Origin: Batillaria attramentaria
Lineage: Eukaryota; Mollusca; Gastropoda; Batillariidae
Reading direction: 5' to 3'
NCBI GenBank assembly: GCA_018292915.2
Contig: JACVVK020000217.1
Span: 1,026,001-1,090,000 of the forward strand
DNA: 64,000 bases
The notes under the pieces are model-generated. The model was not told where the DNA came from, searched no databases, and saw only the letters and a list, made by a program, of their open reading frames with translations. Shown piece by piece: positions 10,575 to 46,149 of this stretch (the stretch's first letter is position 1; each line of letters opens with the position of its first letter). The position numbers and the translations under genes are program-made.

Positions 10575-12767
10575 TAACACCTGTCCCATGTGACATCAGG
10601 CTTAGTGGAACAGTAAATGTTGTTACACAGCACCATGTGACATCGGGCTTAGTGGAACAGTTGCTACTCAGCACCATGTGACATCGGGCTTAGTGGAACA
10701 GTTGCTACACAGCACCATGTGACATCGGGCTTAGTGGAACAGTTGCTACTCAGCACCATGTGACATCGGGCTTAGTGGAACAGTTGTTTCCCAGCACCAT
10801 GTGACATCGGGCTTAGTGGAACAGCTGCTACTCAGCACCATGTGACATCGGGCTTAGTGGAACAGCTGCTACTCAGCACCATGTGACATCGGGCTTAGTG
10901 GAACAGCTGCTACTCAGCACCATGTGACATCGGGCTTAGTGGAACAGCTGCTACTCAGCACCATGTGACATCGGGCTTAGTGGAACAGCTGCTACTCAGC
11001 ACCATGTGACATCGGGCTTAGTGGAACAGCTGCTACTCAGCACCATGTGACATCGGGCTTAGTGGAACAGCTGCTACTCAGCACCATGTGACATCGGGCT
11101 TAGTGGAACAGCTGCTACTCAGCACCATGTGACATCGGGCTTAGTGGAACAGTTGCTACTCAGCATCATGTGACATCGGGCTTAGCGGAACAGTTGTTTC
11201 ACAGCACCATGTGACATCGGGCGTAGTGGAACAGTTGCTACACAGCACCATGTGACATCGGGCTTAGTGGAACAGTTGCTACACAGCACCATGTGACATC
11301 GGGCGTAGTGGAACAGTTGTTTCACAGCACCATGTGACATCGGGCTTAGTGGAACAGCTGCTACTCAGCACCATGTGACATCGGGCTTAGTGGAACAGTT
11401 GTTTCCCAGCACCATGTGACATCGGGCTTAGTGGAACAGTTGCTACACAGCACCATGTGACATCGGGCTTAGTGGAACAGTTGTTACACAGCACCATGTG
11501 ACATCGGGCGTAGTGGAACAGTTGTTTCACAGCACCATGTGACATCGGGCTTAGTGGAACAGCTGCTACTCAGCACCATGTGACATCGAGCTTAGCGGAA
11601 CAGTTGTTTCCCAGCCCCATGTGACATCGGGCTTAGTGGAACAGTTGCTACACAGCACCATGTGACATCGGGCTTAGCGGAACAGTTGCTACACAGCACC
11701 ATGTGACATCGGGCGTAGTGGAACAGTTGTTACACAGCACCATGTGACATCGGGCTTAGTGGAACAGTTGCTACACAGCACCATGTGACATCGGGCTTAG
11801 CGGAACAGTTGCTACACAGCACCATGTGACATCGGGCGTAGTGGAACAGTTGTTACACAGCACCATGTGACATCGGGCTTAGTGGAACAGTTGCTACACA
11901 GCACCATGTGACATCGGGCGTAGTGGAACAGTTGTTTCACAGCACCATGTGACATCGGGCTTAGTGGAACAGTTGCTACACAGCACCATGTGACATCGGG
12001 CTTAGCGGAACAGTTGCTACACAGCACTATGTGACATCGGGCTTAGCGGAACAGTTGCTACACAGCACCATGTGACATCGGGCTTAGCGGAACAGCTGCT
12101 ACACAGCACCATGTGACATCGGGCGTAGTGGAACAGTTGCTACACAGCACCATGTGACATCGGGCTTAGCGGAACAGTTGCTACACAGCACCATGTGACA
12201 TCGGGCGTAGTGGAACAGTTGCTACACATCACCATGTGACATCGGGCGTAGTGGAACAGTTGCTACACAGCACCATGTGACATCGGGCTTAGTGGAACAG
12301 TTGCTACACAGCACCATGTGACATCGGGCTTAGTGGAACAGTTGCTACACAGCACCATGTGACATCGGGCGTAGTGGAACAGTTGCTACACAGCACCATG
12401 TGACATCGGGCGTAGTGGAACAGTTGCTACACAGCACCATGTGACATCGGGCTTAGTGGAACAGTTGCTACACAGCACCATGTGACATCGGGCTTAGCGG
12501 AACAGTTGCTACACAGCACCATGTGACATCGGGCGTAGTGGAACAGTTGCTACACAGCACCATGTGACATCGGGCTTAGCGGAACAGTTGTTTCACAGCA
12601 CCATGTGACATCGGGCTTAGTGGAACAGTTGCTACTCAGCACCATGTGACATCGGGCGTAGCGGAACAGTTGCTACACAGCACCATGTGACATCGGGCTT
12701 AGCGGAACAGTTGTTTCACAGCACCATGTGACATCGGGCGTAGTGGAACAGTTGCTACACAGCACCA
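10575..12767. repeat. 41-bp minisatellite, about 53 copies, downstream of the PARP stop
   Basis: The unit is built on CACCATGTGACATCGGGCTT then AGTGGAACAGTTGCTACACA plus G. Variants (GCTTAG or GCGTAG; TTGCTAC, CTGCTAC or TTGTTTC) occur in blocks. The first unit is about 410 bp after the stop codon, so the array may lie in the 3' UTR or just beyond it. Confidence 0.97.
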
Positions 12768-13049
12768 AAACAGCTCAGAATGATCTGTGCATCTAGAGAT
12801 GTTAAAAGTTGGGTCTTTGGTTGCCTCATGTTGCTGCTCATGTTTTGACTGCAAGCACTGAACATTGTGCTAACTGCCAGCTTTGTTTGTGTCACATCAA
12901 GTCGTGTTTCGCAGTCTGAATATTATTGGTGAGGCAAGCTCCATCTTTCATCATCACACCAGGACCGCTTAGTTTGTATTTGGGATCATCTGTGTCACAT
13001 GTCGTCCGTTTATCATGTTCCACAAGCATCACACAGTGTGTGTCTCTTG

Positions 13050-13310
13050 CTCTGTAAGGTCTTGACTGTAAGCCTGTCGATGGGAATGGAAGGGATGATT
13101 TGCTGTTGACTGTAAGCCTGTCGATGGGAAGGGATGATTTGTTGCGTGTAAAGTCTTGACTGTAAGCCTGTCGATGGGAATGGAAGGGATGATTTGCTGT
13201 TTGTAAGGTCTTGACTGTAAGCCTGTCGATGGGAATGGAAGGGATGATTTGCTGTTTGTAAGGTCTTGACTGTAAGCCTGTCGATGGGAATGGAAGGGAC
13301 GATTTGTTTG
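13050..13310. repeat. 55-bp repeat, about 5 copies, one shortened
   Basis: The unit contains CTGTAAGCCTGTCGATGGGA and GGATGATTTGCTGTTTGTAA. The second copy lacks part of the unit. Short minus-strand frames across it are repeat artefacts. Confidence 0.9.
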
Positions 13311-15394
13311 GCTGTACATGTACATGCAGTATGATATGCAGCAAGCCTACAGCATCCTTCGTCTGGCATCAGTCGTACACTGTCAGATAATGGTTGGAAA
13401 CACACACAGTAACATTGTGACATTTTATAATTATAATGTCATGGTTGCAATGTGGACAGGTTGTCAGCTCTGTTAAGTACAGGGTTTGAATGTTGTACAT
13501 CAGTCTTGTTCTATTCCAACAGCCTTTTTTTCCATGGTAAATTTCCCTTGTTGTTGTTGTTGTTATTCTTCCTCTTCTCTCCTCTCCCTTGTCAGTTTTC
13601 ATGAATTTGAGGTGATAGTGACGCTTGACTGATATTCCTGTGAACAGCACATGACATTGTAGTATGTGACACTTCATACTGACCAGCTACAATTATCAGT
13701 CAGGGTTTCACTAAACACTTTTGTGTTGTCAAAATACTGCTGATGCTTATTGCACAAAAACACAAACTTTGGACAAATCACAGTGCCTCCTTCCTACCTA
13801 ATTGATTTCTACTTTTCTCTTTCAGGTTGTGTCCCCTGGGAGAGGGTAGTGGTGGTGGGCAGAATGCCAGACTTGTGCAATCCTGCAGGCGTCCTTTTTT
13901 AGCATTATAAACTTGGGCAAAGCTTTCTTCTTCTTTTACCCTAGTTAGTATGAAAGGACATAATTCCTGAAAAGTGTTCATACATTTCATCAAAACAAGC
14001 AAGTCTTTTATTATTATTATTATTATTTTTATTATTGAAGAGACATTCAGGGAAAACTGGTGGTAGCTGGTGTGAGCACGATTACATGCAGGAATCGATC
14101 AATCAATCAAATTAGTAATTAACGTATCATTTTGGATGCAGGCACCAGGTAGGCCTTTCTTTCTGTGTTGTACATTTATTTAATGGTGTTCATTGATTAA
14201 CCTTGTGTGATGTTATTCCTTTGATTGTTTGTACATCAAACTTGTTCATTCTCATTGCTTGTATCTGTAAGTCAGCTGCCAACATGACCAAGAAGAAAGA
14301 GAGTAAGTGAGCATATGTACATTTTTGTACGCACACCTGTATGTGCAGAGAGAGACAGAGAAAGAGACAGAGAGAGGTGTGCATGGCACAATAATCATGG
14401 TACTGCACAAATTCACACGGCATTCAGAGTCTGACTTGAACTGTGATACGTAATCTGTAGAGAATAAAATGTCCTGGCTTTGTTTTTCTTTATTAATCTT
14501 TCCTCTGGGCTTTACAGCACTCACCCAACCCTTGTCAAAATCCTATTTATCTTTCCTCTGGGCTTTACAGCACTCACCCAACCCTTGTCAAAATCCAAAA
14601 GCTAAGATATATCCTTTGTTTGTATACATTTACATGTGTGTGTGTGTTTGTGTATATGTGTGTGTGTAAGTGTGTGTGTGTGTGTGTGTGTGTTTATGTT
14701 TTCTGTTCCGGTTTTGACTTCTGTGGCATTTCAACAGTTGCTGCCAGCAAGAGTTATGCAGCAGTTAGTTCCCTTGACCCAGGACCGGTAAGCAGGACAA
14801 GGACCAGACGAACTATGCTTTGAACTAAATTTGATATCGCTGTATTTGTTTATTTCATATCTTTGTATTTGTTTATTTGATATCCATGCATTTCTTTATT
14901 TGATATCCATGTATTTCTTTATTTGTAACAGATTAGATGAACCTCTCGGTGCAATCTGCTTCCCCTGACACACCGTCAAGTTTTGCCACCAGTCCCACAG
15001 TCATAGATCTCAAGGCCACAGTCATAGATGTCAAGGCCACAGTCATAGATCTCAAGGCAGACTCCTCCTCTCTGTGTGCATGCTTCCATTGGTTTCTTGG
15101 TTTCTTTTCTTTTTTTTCTCTCTCTCTCTCTCTCTCTTCCTTTGTTTGCTCTGGTTTTTTCATTGCCCCATGTTTGATGTCACCTTTATGAGATGGAAAA
15201 AGACTTAAAGCTTCAAAACAACCAATCAAACTCTCCTTTTGTTTGCCGGTGTTGTCAGGGCATGTCAAGTGTTATGTGTTGTGTAGCGAGTCACCATTTT
15301 CAGTACCTTTGTGTAAACAGTCACTGCATGAAATGTAGTTCATCACTTGTTTCTGTTCTGCTATTGCCCTCTGCAGTTTTGTGTTCTTGTCTTG

Positions 15395-15452
<58 letters not shown>

Positions 15453-16284
15453 CTGTGTCGAGATGGTTAGTATGGTGGGTTTTGTGTGTGTGTGTTTGAC
15501 TATTTTGAAGTATGTTTTTTGCAATTTGGTTATTTCTTATTATGTTTTTTGCTGTTTCATGTAGTTTGTTACATTGCTGTGCTCCAGTGTGTAACAGAAG
15601 TGATTTTTTTTTCTTGTAAGTCATCGACTGATTCAAAATACGTAAGAGGTGATGTGTTTGCAGACAGTGTACAAGGTGTTTTCATTGCAGATCTGAAGTT
15701 CAAAACTATTTTTCATTATGCTTTGTCTCTTTTAAGGGGAAATAAGTCTTTGGCTTCTCTTACTAGCAGCAACATTGCGTGATATTTTGCATAAACCACT
15801 AGTTTTGAGCAGGTTGAAAATGTGAAAACAATGCATGGTTACTGTCATGGTTAGTCATGGTTACTGTCATGGTTAGTCATGGTTACTATCACGGTTACTG
15901 TCATGGTTACTGTCATGGTTACTATCATGGTTACTATCACAAATATTCATCAGTCTTGAATTATTGAACGTGTTTGGCAGAAAAGGCAGGGTCAACATGT
16001 GAAGGAAACTGTGTGAATGAATCATTCAAGGCTGTAACTTGTGGACATTATCTGTCGTAATCTGGTTTACCGAGCATGTACGCAGACCAGTTGATTTGTT
16101 TTTCACTTGTGCCATTCTTTCTAGATCTCTTTTTGATATTGTACCCTGTAGACTGGACAGTATCATGTCTTGTTTGTAAATATCATAAAGTGCTGAACTG
16201 ATGTTGTCATTGGTCTGTCACATGACTGTTTATAAAATGATGTCATTGAATATTAATGTGTGAATACAGTTCAGATTTTCAAGA

Positions 16285-16326
<42 letters not shown>

Positions 16327-16600
16327 TTGTGCTGGCTTTTTCCCTCCTTGCCCTGTCTTTTATTTCAACTCTATGGGGTGGAAAAAAGACATTTACCCTT
16401 AAAACAACTAACCAGCATTACGTAAAATCGACTACTGTTTATAAGTGTACAGTGTATAAATTCGAACACAACGTCACAGGGGTGGGTATGTAGTGGGTTT
16501 AATGTACATTTACTGAACGTGTCACCACCTGACGACCCTGTCGCTCATGACATCATGCCTCACCCTTCACCTTATATAGAACTGTACCGTACGTGTTCTG
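13311..16600 (+). other. Mostly non-coding stretch after PARP
   Basis: It contains a 51-bp duplication at about 14487-14597, GT runs at 14636-14697, 15400-15452 and 16287-16321, a three-copy 21-bp repeat at 14996-15058 and CATGGTTACTGT repeats at 15834-15945. Two exon-like segments (14284-14302 and 14738-14787) are described separately. No homology-bearing gene was recognised. Confidence 0.55.
14284..14787 (+). CDS. Speculative two-exon short frame
   Basis: ATG at 14284 opens MTKKKE and ends at a perfect donor-like GAGA/GTAAGT (14303). At 14738 an acceptor TTTCAACAG is followed by a 50-bp segment ending CCG/GTAAGC. Joined in phase 1 it reads on as IAASKSYAAVSSLDPGP. The next acceptor-like site (about 14934) would bring a stop after two codons, so the product would be only about 25 residues. 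No family recognised; this may be chance. Confidence 0.15.
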
Positions 16601-17005
16601 CTCATTACAAAACAAAAGATTGATTTTCATGCGATGTCTTGTGTAGCCTCGTGGTAAGTGTTCCAGCAGCTGCCAGTATTTCCACTGTGACGTATTTCTC
16701 GGCTCGGCAAATGGTTGACGGATGTTTGTCTTGCATAATTCTCTTGGACTTGGTGAGACACGGCAGCTGTGTGACCAGGAAAATAGTTATCTTAGAGTGC
16801 ACCTTGACTTTACGTTGAACGAATTCCTTTGATGAACAATAGAACATGCGCAAATTGATCACACGGATCGTATAATTATGTAAGAGGTACGGGTTCCACT
16901 CGCTTGTGAGCAGGCCTTTGGTTGAAGTTTCCTCGACCAAATCACACGGCACAATCACTTGCAAAGTAGTGTACGGTTATCGTCAGTCTTGCCTTTGGTG
17001 GTTGT

Positions 17006-17036
<31 letters not shown>

Positions 17037-17600
17037 CTGGGGGGTAAATGGGCTTAAAGAAACTCAGAAGACAATACCGGCGATTTAATTTCCATATAGT
17101 TCGTAACGTGATTCAGTCGCCAACGACTTTCAGCAATAACTTTTAATGGAGTCACGTTCGTATACCTATCGAAGAGAAACAGTTGATCGTGACCTAGTGA
17201 ACACCTGATCGTGACCTTGTGAACAGTTGATGGTGGCCTAGTGAACAGTTGATCTTGACCTAGTGAACAGTTGATGGTGACCTAGTGAACAGTTGATGGT
17301 GACCTGTCAGTGATATAATTCCTTTCATGACAGCTGGGGTTCTAAGTTTCTTCCATTTCTAGTCGGCGTAAGTTAGTGAAAAGTCGAGCTGTAAAAATGT
17401 AGTTTTGAAATCACACCTCCGGAAAGCCTCAAGTGTGAATGACGTAAAAGGCATGAATGACGTAAAAGGCAATCGCGCTCAGTAGGCCTAATTGGCGTGC
17501 GGTCCTACTTAGTGACGGCCGCCCCTCTCCTGTAATCCAGGATGTGTCTTCCCCGAACACTCATGGGTTACCCGACCTAGGTCCTCCTAAACCTTCACGA
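16601..17600 (+). other. Non-coding, with short repeat near 17180-17310
   Basis: Contains a poly-G tract at 17019-17036 and about six imperfect copies of GTGAACAGTTGATGGTGACC between 17180 and 17310. No gene recognised. Confidence 0.6.
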
Positions 17601-17649
17601 AACAGTGTGCGTCAGTGAATGACGTCAAAGTGTTATTGTTCTTTCTCAC

Positions 17650-18040
17650 CTTCTCCAGCATCTAAACTCAAACAACCTTCTGGTCACTCATCTGAAACTG
17701 CACTCTTGAAAATAGTGAATGACCTCTTGTTTTCTTTTGATGATGGTAAAGTTTCTGTTCTCACGCTGCTGGATCTTTCCGCAGCTTTCGACACCATAGA
17801 TCACCAGATTCTCCTCCACAGGCTTCAGCATGTTTTTGGTGTACATGAGACTGCCCTGGCATGGTTTGAATCCTACTTAGCGGACCGAAGCCAGACTGTC
17901 TCTGTCAGTGATCGGCTGTGACATCCAGCTATTCTACAGTTCGGCGTCCCCCAGGGGTCCGCCCTTGGGCCTGTGATGTTCATACTGTATGCCCAGTCGC
18001 TCTCCCAGGTCATTGAACGCTTCTCTATCTCACAGGACTT
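17650..18040 (+). pseudogene. LINE (non-LTR) reverse-transcriptase fragment
   Basis: Translation shows GHSSETALLKIVNDLL, LLDLSAAFDTIDHQILLHRL, TALAWFESYLADRSQTVSV, then, after an in-frame TGA at 17919, FGVPQGSALGPVMFILYAQS. These are consecutive RT fingers and palm motifs of CR1/Jockey-type elements. The YADD catalytic motif that should follow is absent, and no endonuclease or 5' part is visible. It is therefore a truncated, dead insertion. The N-terminal frame back to 17619 shows no RT homology I recognise. Confidence 0.88.
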
Positions 18041-18855
18041 GCAGGGTTTACAAAAAGCAGTGGAAATCAGTGTAGATTTTGGTTCGTTCACTTACGCCCA
18101 CAGAAAAGGGGAGAAGCCGAGAGCCCTGATTGTCGTGAAAGATATTAGGTCACTAGGCCAAGGTCAACCTTCTCACTGAAAAGCGGCTCCATGAAACGTC
18201 ATCACGGAAAATGGGTGGCGACTAAATTACATGTACCATGCGCACTATACAAACCTCGGGGTTAGTCGTTTTCCTGGCCACACATAGTCCACATAGTCCT
18301 ACCTTTTTCTGTTCTTTCTTTCTCGTGTCAACGCGAGTGGTGAAATTGTGGTGAAATTCTCAAGTATCAGTTAGAAATGTAGAGCCCTACTTCAAAGTGT
18401 GAAAGCGAATCGATGGGCTTATACCAACGACGGCAACTCTTAGGAATAAAGGAAACACCACCACCACCTACAACAACAACGACCAAAACCGCCGGAAACT
18501 TCCCCAGGATAAAACACTCTTAACCATAAAAATCGCATATAAATTGACGTCAATGTTATTGATGCACTGGCCGGGGCACTACGTGAATTTCTGTCCGTCT
18601 GTATGATTAGACCAGAGCTCTGTCAGTATTTTGCCACTACGCTGCGTATGTGTATGTTTTGTTGATCAAACATCCAACTCTTTTCACACTTCACCGATGA
18701 CAGTTTCGTTCAGTCTGAAACACTTCTGGTGAAGTGTTGTCACAATAGGAAATCCGCACAGAGATAAATACAGTCCATGGACGGTACGAGCTAAGCGCAG
18801 TCCACAGTAGCTCATAGCTTGCTATTTGAATAATAAGATATGCTGTGTGTCGCTT

Positions 18856-18938
<83 letters not shown>

Positions 18939-19376
18939 TGTGTCTGTGTCTGTGTCTGTGTGTGTGTAACTGATGAACTCCGTCGCTTCCCAGACAACAC
19001 CATTCATTGACTGATCGACTAATTGATCCGTCCACCCATTTGTTTACTTGTCAGCCAGTGACGTCATCTTTCAAACCGTTCCCCTGGCGTCCACCTTGTA
19101 TATCGGACTGTCAATATTTGCATGTTTCTAGTATTTGCTCATGTGCGTCACATCCGGGTTTGTACACTTAGAACAGCAAGAAAAAACTAATAGCAATTAC
19201 ACGAGGGTCGAAACATTCCAGTGGAGATGGCACGACCTTGCTACTTGTTTAGCACGTGATAAAGACGTGATGATGCGAGGTCAGTTTAAACTGGGGCATC
19301 CCAAGTGTACAGGACGAAACTGGAACACTCGCAGCACACTCCTTTTTTGCGGACTGGAAATGGGTGGTTGGTTGAT
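18041..19376 (+). other. Intergenic, no gene recognised
   Basis: Apart from the GT microsatellite this stretch shows no coding signal or repeat that I can support. Confidence 0.5.
18859..18967. repeat. (GT)n microsatellite with GTCT tail
   Basis: A pure GT run followed by four GTGTCT steps. On the minus strand it creates several T/H-rich frames that are not genes. Confidence 0.96.
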
Positions 19377-19526
19377 ACTTTAACGTCCTTTTCCATCACG
19401 TATGGGTGATATCAAAGACGGGGCAACGATAAGAGGCCAGCACAGATATTTGGCCCCAGATGGGATTCGAACTCACGACCCCAGCGTTGAAAGTCCAACG
19501 CTCTACCATTCGGCTATCCCGGTGGT
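19377..19526 (-). mobile_element. tRNA-derived SINE (minus strand)
   Basis: The reverse complement runs from a tRNA-like head (GGATAGCCGAATGGTAGAGC, then GGGTCGTGAGTTCGAATCCC as B-box) through a body with CAAATATCTGTGCTGGCC and TTGCCCCGTCTTTGATATCA to a tail GGAAAAGGACGTTAAAGT. The same family occurs at 32777, 37614, 43721, 45277 and 47379. Confidence 0.85.
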
Positions 19527-19739
19527 GGCGACTATTCCAAGATTTGCAGGCTTAGTACAACAACGTTTGTCTTGAACCAGTTGTGCTTGTGAGTTGGCTG
19601 CAAATACATGTACTAGGTTTGAATGATAACTAGACGTTTGAATGTACTGTTGGAATGAGAATTTAACAGACCGGAAGTTCTTATCATCATCGAGTGACCA
19701 TAAACATTTTAACAGACGCCTTGCGTTTCGCATTTAGCT

Positions 19740-20400
19740 TTGTTTGTTTGTTTGTTTTTGGCTGAGTGCCAGCCAGTGGGAGGCTGTAAAACTGCACGTG
19801 TCAAATGTTACAACGCTAGAATGACGTCACAACAACAGCTCGGAACAATTTGTCAGCCTGGATATGTTGGAAGACCTTTAAGTTTTTTTGTTTTATTTTG
19901 TTTGTTTGTTTGTTTGTTTGTTGTTTGTTTGTTTTTTCGACGGGGCGGTCGGTGGTCCAGTGGTTTGTCACCAGCGCTGTAGGTAACTACACCAGACTCT
20001 GCCTCGGACAACATGGTGATGAAGAGGACTCAGCCTGCAGATCCTCATCTACATGTTCCAGGTTCAAATCTACCTTTTAGTCAAAAGCCTAGCCCATGTC
20101 TGCATTCGTGCATTACAATTTTGCCGACCGTAGGCTGGCCTTGCGATCAAGTCCGTAGGCTGGATTGGTGCATTAGACCCCTGATGGTAAAACGTTTGGT
20201 TTGGGGATTTTCTTTCCTCTCTACCGAAACGTGAAAAATTCACGTGCTGACGCGATTCCAGGTGACAAAAAACCCCTGCATTATCTTGTTCTAGAAAACA
20301 AATATATCATGCGTCCCTAGTGGCTCAGTGGTAAAACTTCCAGCAAAAAACACGAATGTTAGGGAACAATCGATAAATCTTCTGAACCAGTTCAGCACCC
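19740..20400 (+). other. Intergenic with (GTTT)n and a possible second tRNA-like repeat
   Basis: (TTTG)n runs at 19741-19757 and 19887-19933. The segment from about 19940 (GGTCGGTGGTCCAGTGGTTT) has a degenerate A-box look, and CGTCCCTAGTGGCTCAGTGG at 20312 looks like another tRNA-like head. Neither is convincing as a working tRNA. Confidence 0.35.
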
Positions 20401-20783
20401 AGCTCGGCGAACAATCACGTGATCTCCGTTTGCGCAGCAAACCTCAGTCTTGAGTTGTTTTGTTGGAGCTGAGTTCTCGCCTGAAACTTGGGTGTTACCA
20501 GTTGTGAATGTTTAGTCTTCACTTGCCGTCCATGTTCAGCCCAATCTTGCATATATTGTGCACTTAAACAAATCCTGCCAAATCGACGATTCTGATGTGA
20601 AGGTTTAAATGGTGCGCTATTCAAATATTTTGTATTGGCAGTAGGCACGGAGGTGTTAACGCACTGAAGACCACAAGACATCAACACATTTAAACACAAT
20701 TCTACAAGCTTTTGTTCCGTGCATTTTTCCTTTGCATACGAATGTAACCAGACAAATAAAAAATAACTGACAATTTGAAGAAA

Positions 20784-20880
20784 TACCGTGACCAGCAGAT
20801 AACCAACCGTGACCAGCAGATAACCAAAAGAAATACCGTGACCAGCAGATAACCAACCGTGACCAGCAGATAACCAAAAG
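20784..20880. repeat. Nested 21-bp repeat, 4 copies in 2 pairs
   Basis: CCGTGACCAGCAGATAACCA is repeated four times, arranged as two pairs separated by an AAAGAAATA spacer, i.e. a small higher-order repeat. Confidence 0.9.
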
Positions 20881-20937
20881 AGAAAAAGAAGAAAATAAAA
20901 CTGATAGCACTGAAGGCAACAAATCGATTTTGGCAAC

Positions 20938-21000
20938 ACATAGCACAACAACAACAACACATAGCACAACAACAACAACAACAACACATAGCACGCACAA
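20938..21000. repeat. CACATAGCACAACAACAACA repeat
   Basis: Three imperfect copies of an ACATAGCACAACAACAAC unit, 130 bp before the larger CA/CAA tract. Confidence 0.8.
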
Positions 21001-21133
21001 CATTTTATTATCTCTGTGTGTGACAGATCGTAGAGATGTATTCATTATTTTCAGCTACGTGCAATTTACACAAAAACCGGTTGTGAAATCGCCTGCTCAA
21101 ACACAGAGCAATGCTTGTCGTGTCTTTTAATAG

Positions 21134-21136
21134 ATG

Positions 21137-21222
<86 letters not shown>

Positions 21223-21244
21223 CAACAACAACAACAACAACAGC

Positions 21245-21326
<82 letters not shown>

Positions 21327-21352
21327 CAACAACAACAACAACAACAACACAC

Positions 21353-21411
<59 letters not shown>
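21134..21411. repeat. Compound (CA)n/(CAA)n microsatellite
   Basis: Alternating blocks: a CA run, a CAA run with one CAG, CA, CAA, a short CACAACACA junction, and CA again. All six frames are open, which explains the C/V, H/T, N/H and L/V homopolymer-like frames; none is a gene. Confidence 0.97.
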
Positions 21412-21412
<1 letters not shown>

Positions 21413-21559
21413 TCATTGAAAATCATTCGACCGTCGGTGGCGTTAGGTAATGTTACAAGTAAAGACAACTTCCAGACCAGGAATTGTGGGACGAGGAATA
21501 GAGTCAGGTGTATTTAACGGTCGACGCATTTTACCTTTCACATTCTCTTGAAATATCCG

Positions 21560-21690
21560 GGTATGGATGGCTTTACTGGTAGAGCATTAGACTGTGAATG
21601 TTTGGGTTGTGAGTTCGATTCCCGGCTGGGTGAGGAGACAAATCTTAAAGCGGTTTCCTCCTTGCCCTGTCTATGGTAACTTCCTAACGT
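21560..21690 (+). mobile_element. Degenerate tRNA-derived SINE head
   Basis: TGGCTTTACTGGTAGAGCAT and GGGTTGTGAGTTCGATTCCC match A- and B-box positions of the SINE family seen elsewhere. The body is more diverged and has no clear tail. Confidence 0.6.
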
Positions 21691-22225
21691 CACAGTGTTT
21701 GAAATGCTGCCACGAACGCAGCCAAAACCTTTGTAGAAATTCTGATTCCATTGACCATTGTCAGTTTATACGATATGCCCCCCACTGCCCACATCATATC
21801 AGAGCTGGAAACCCACCCTGGTTCCCCCATCACTTGCTCATAATCGATTCCTCCTTCAGCCAGGCCTATAGTCTGTGTGCTGGTGGGAAAGGTACCGCCC
21901 GCACAGCTCGTAATCATCCCACATTATTAGTGCTCGGGATAGTTCAGGAACCTGCAGTTAGAGACAAACAGTGCGAATTAGTTCTTCAAAATTGATCTTC
22001 TTGGTAAATTTGGACGAAAACGAATCACTCGGGTAAAACATATGGATCTGGAAAATTAATGACAATGAAACACGAAACTAGAGACTCTTTTTCTGAGATT
22101 ATTTCACATTTGTTCTGCAGGTTAGTGAGGAAGTTTTAGTGCACTGTTATAGATGTAGTAGCAAAGCATCGGAACTTGGCCAGTAGCTATTGAAGAAAAT
22201 CAGATTGTGGAGTTGGGCTGACAAG

Positions 22226-44454
<22,229 letters not shown>

Positions 44455-45276
44455 CGCAGAAGTGTTGTACAATGTGCACTGTTTGTTTCAAGTAGACGTC
44501 CAGCTCAATGCATCCAGTCAAAGCATTAAGAAAAAAAATCACGTTTACTGAGACTAACAGACGCTGAGTGGCGAGCAGGAAACTCTCTGTTTCCTTCTGA
44601 TCTGTTTTTGTCTTTGCTGCACTGCTACACGTAACGAACAGGAACCTTTCTCAAGGGGAATTCACTGCTTTCTGGACATTGGATTGGACTGGACAGGAGA
44701 CATTGTGGATCCAAGGAGCTTTGTCCTGCACAAAGAAGTTATATTGTGTGTTTTCTTACCTTAGACAGTTAACTGAAGTTACATAACAAGCCACTGTGAT
44801 CTTGTGCTTCAGACTGTGTTCTGCATGTACCAAGCCATTCTTGCAGTTTGTAGTGTTCAACTTTCTGCACCTTTCCCGGCTTGTCAGCGCCGTCAGTGAC
44901 ATGAATATGATAACATGAATATGATGACATGAATATGATGACATGAATATGATGACATGAATATGATGACAACACACAAGAATAAGTGATCATAAATCAC
45001 ACGAATGCAAGTATTACACTGCAGTCTATGTCGGATGACACGCGTTGAAGCTAATTTAGAGAGCAGGCAGCAGGCAGGGCTTGTACGAGAGTGAGTGACA
45101 GGGAAAGTGTTATGTACACCGGTGTATCGAACCGAACTTTGGACCTTATTTTGCTAACACTCAAGCCTTTGATGACGACTATCAAGAACCACAAACGCTA
45201 CACTGTGTGTACTGAGCATCATGTAGAGGGTCTAGGGTCCTTCCGCGGGGTCCTTCTACAGGGTCCTTCTATAGGG

Positions 45277-45464
45277 GGGGGTGGGGGGGGGGAGAGAGCC
45301 AGGGTGGTCGGATGGTAGAGCGTTGGACTTCTAATGCTCGGGTCGTGAGTTCGATCCCGGCTGGGGCCAAATATTTGTGCTGGCTTTTTCATCGTTGCCC
45401 CGTCTTTGATATCACCCTATGTGGTGGAAAAGGACGTTAAACCCCCAAACACCCACCCACCCAC
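45277..45464 (+). mobile_element. tRNA-derived SINE with 13-bp target duplication
   Basis: TCCTTCTATAGGG at 45264-45276 and 45465-45477 brackets poly-G plus the SINE head AGGGTGGTCGGATGGTAGAG, B-box GGTCGTGAGTTCGATCCCGG, body and tail GGAAAAGGACGTTAAACCCC. Confidence 0.93.
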
Positions 45465-45617
45465 TCCTTCTATAGGGTCCTTGTATAGAAGAACTGGACC
45501 ATGTGTTACTGCTTTCATTTTCGTACTATTTTACCCTAGATAATTGTCTCCAGCCAGAAAGCTCCGGACGCACCTTGTCCGAAAAAAAAACACAAATCAA
45601 AAGATGTGCACTATATA

Positions 45618-45880
45618 ACTGAAGGCCCAGAATACTCAGAACACATTATGAATGAAGGCCCAGAATACACACAACACATTATAAATGAAGGCCCAGAATA
45701 CACACAACACATTATAAATGAAGGCCCAGAATACACACAACACATTATAAATGAAGGCCCAGAATACACACAACACATTATAAATGAAGGCCCAGAATAC
45801 ACACAACACATTATAAATGAAGGCCCAGAATACACACAACACATTATAAATGAAGGCCCAGAATACACACAACACATTTT
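45618..45880. repeat. 33-bp minisatellite, about 8 copies
   Basis: The unit ATGAAGGCCCAGAATACACA plus CAACACATTATAA. It opens an 11-residue periodic frame (EGPEYTQHIIN) without gene signals. Confidence 0.95.
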
Positions 45881-46149
45881 GTACCGCGCACGAGTATCCC
45901 ACGTTATTGATTCTGTGTCGGTTTATGCGAAACTCAGACAAGATTGACGGTTCCTTGACGGTTCTTCTTGCACTAAAACACGAATAGAATCCAAGTGCAA
46001 CACTCCGGTCACTGGTGCACAACCCCAAACGTACTTGATAGGAATTGAGATAATTGCAGTCGATGTTGTATCCTAACCACATATCTCTGTTCTTTTCCGT
46101 GCCTAACTCTAGAGCATCATCACAATCAGGCTAGATCAAAAATAAACTG

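Noticed and set aside
20415..21045. Minus-strand frames up to 190 codons
   Set aside because: Composed of nested repeats and CAA tracts; no domain recognised.
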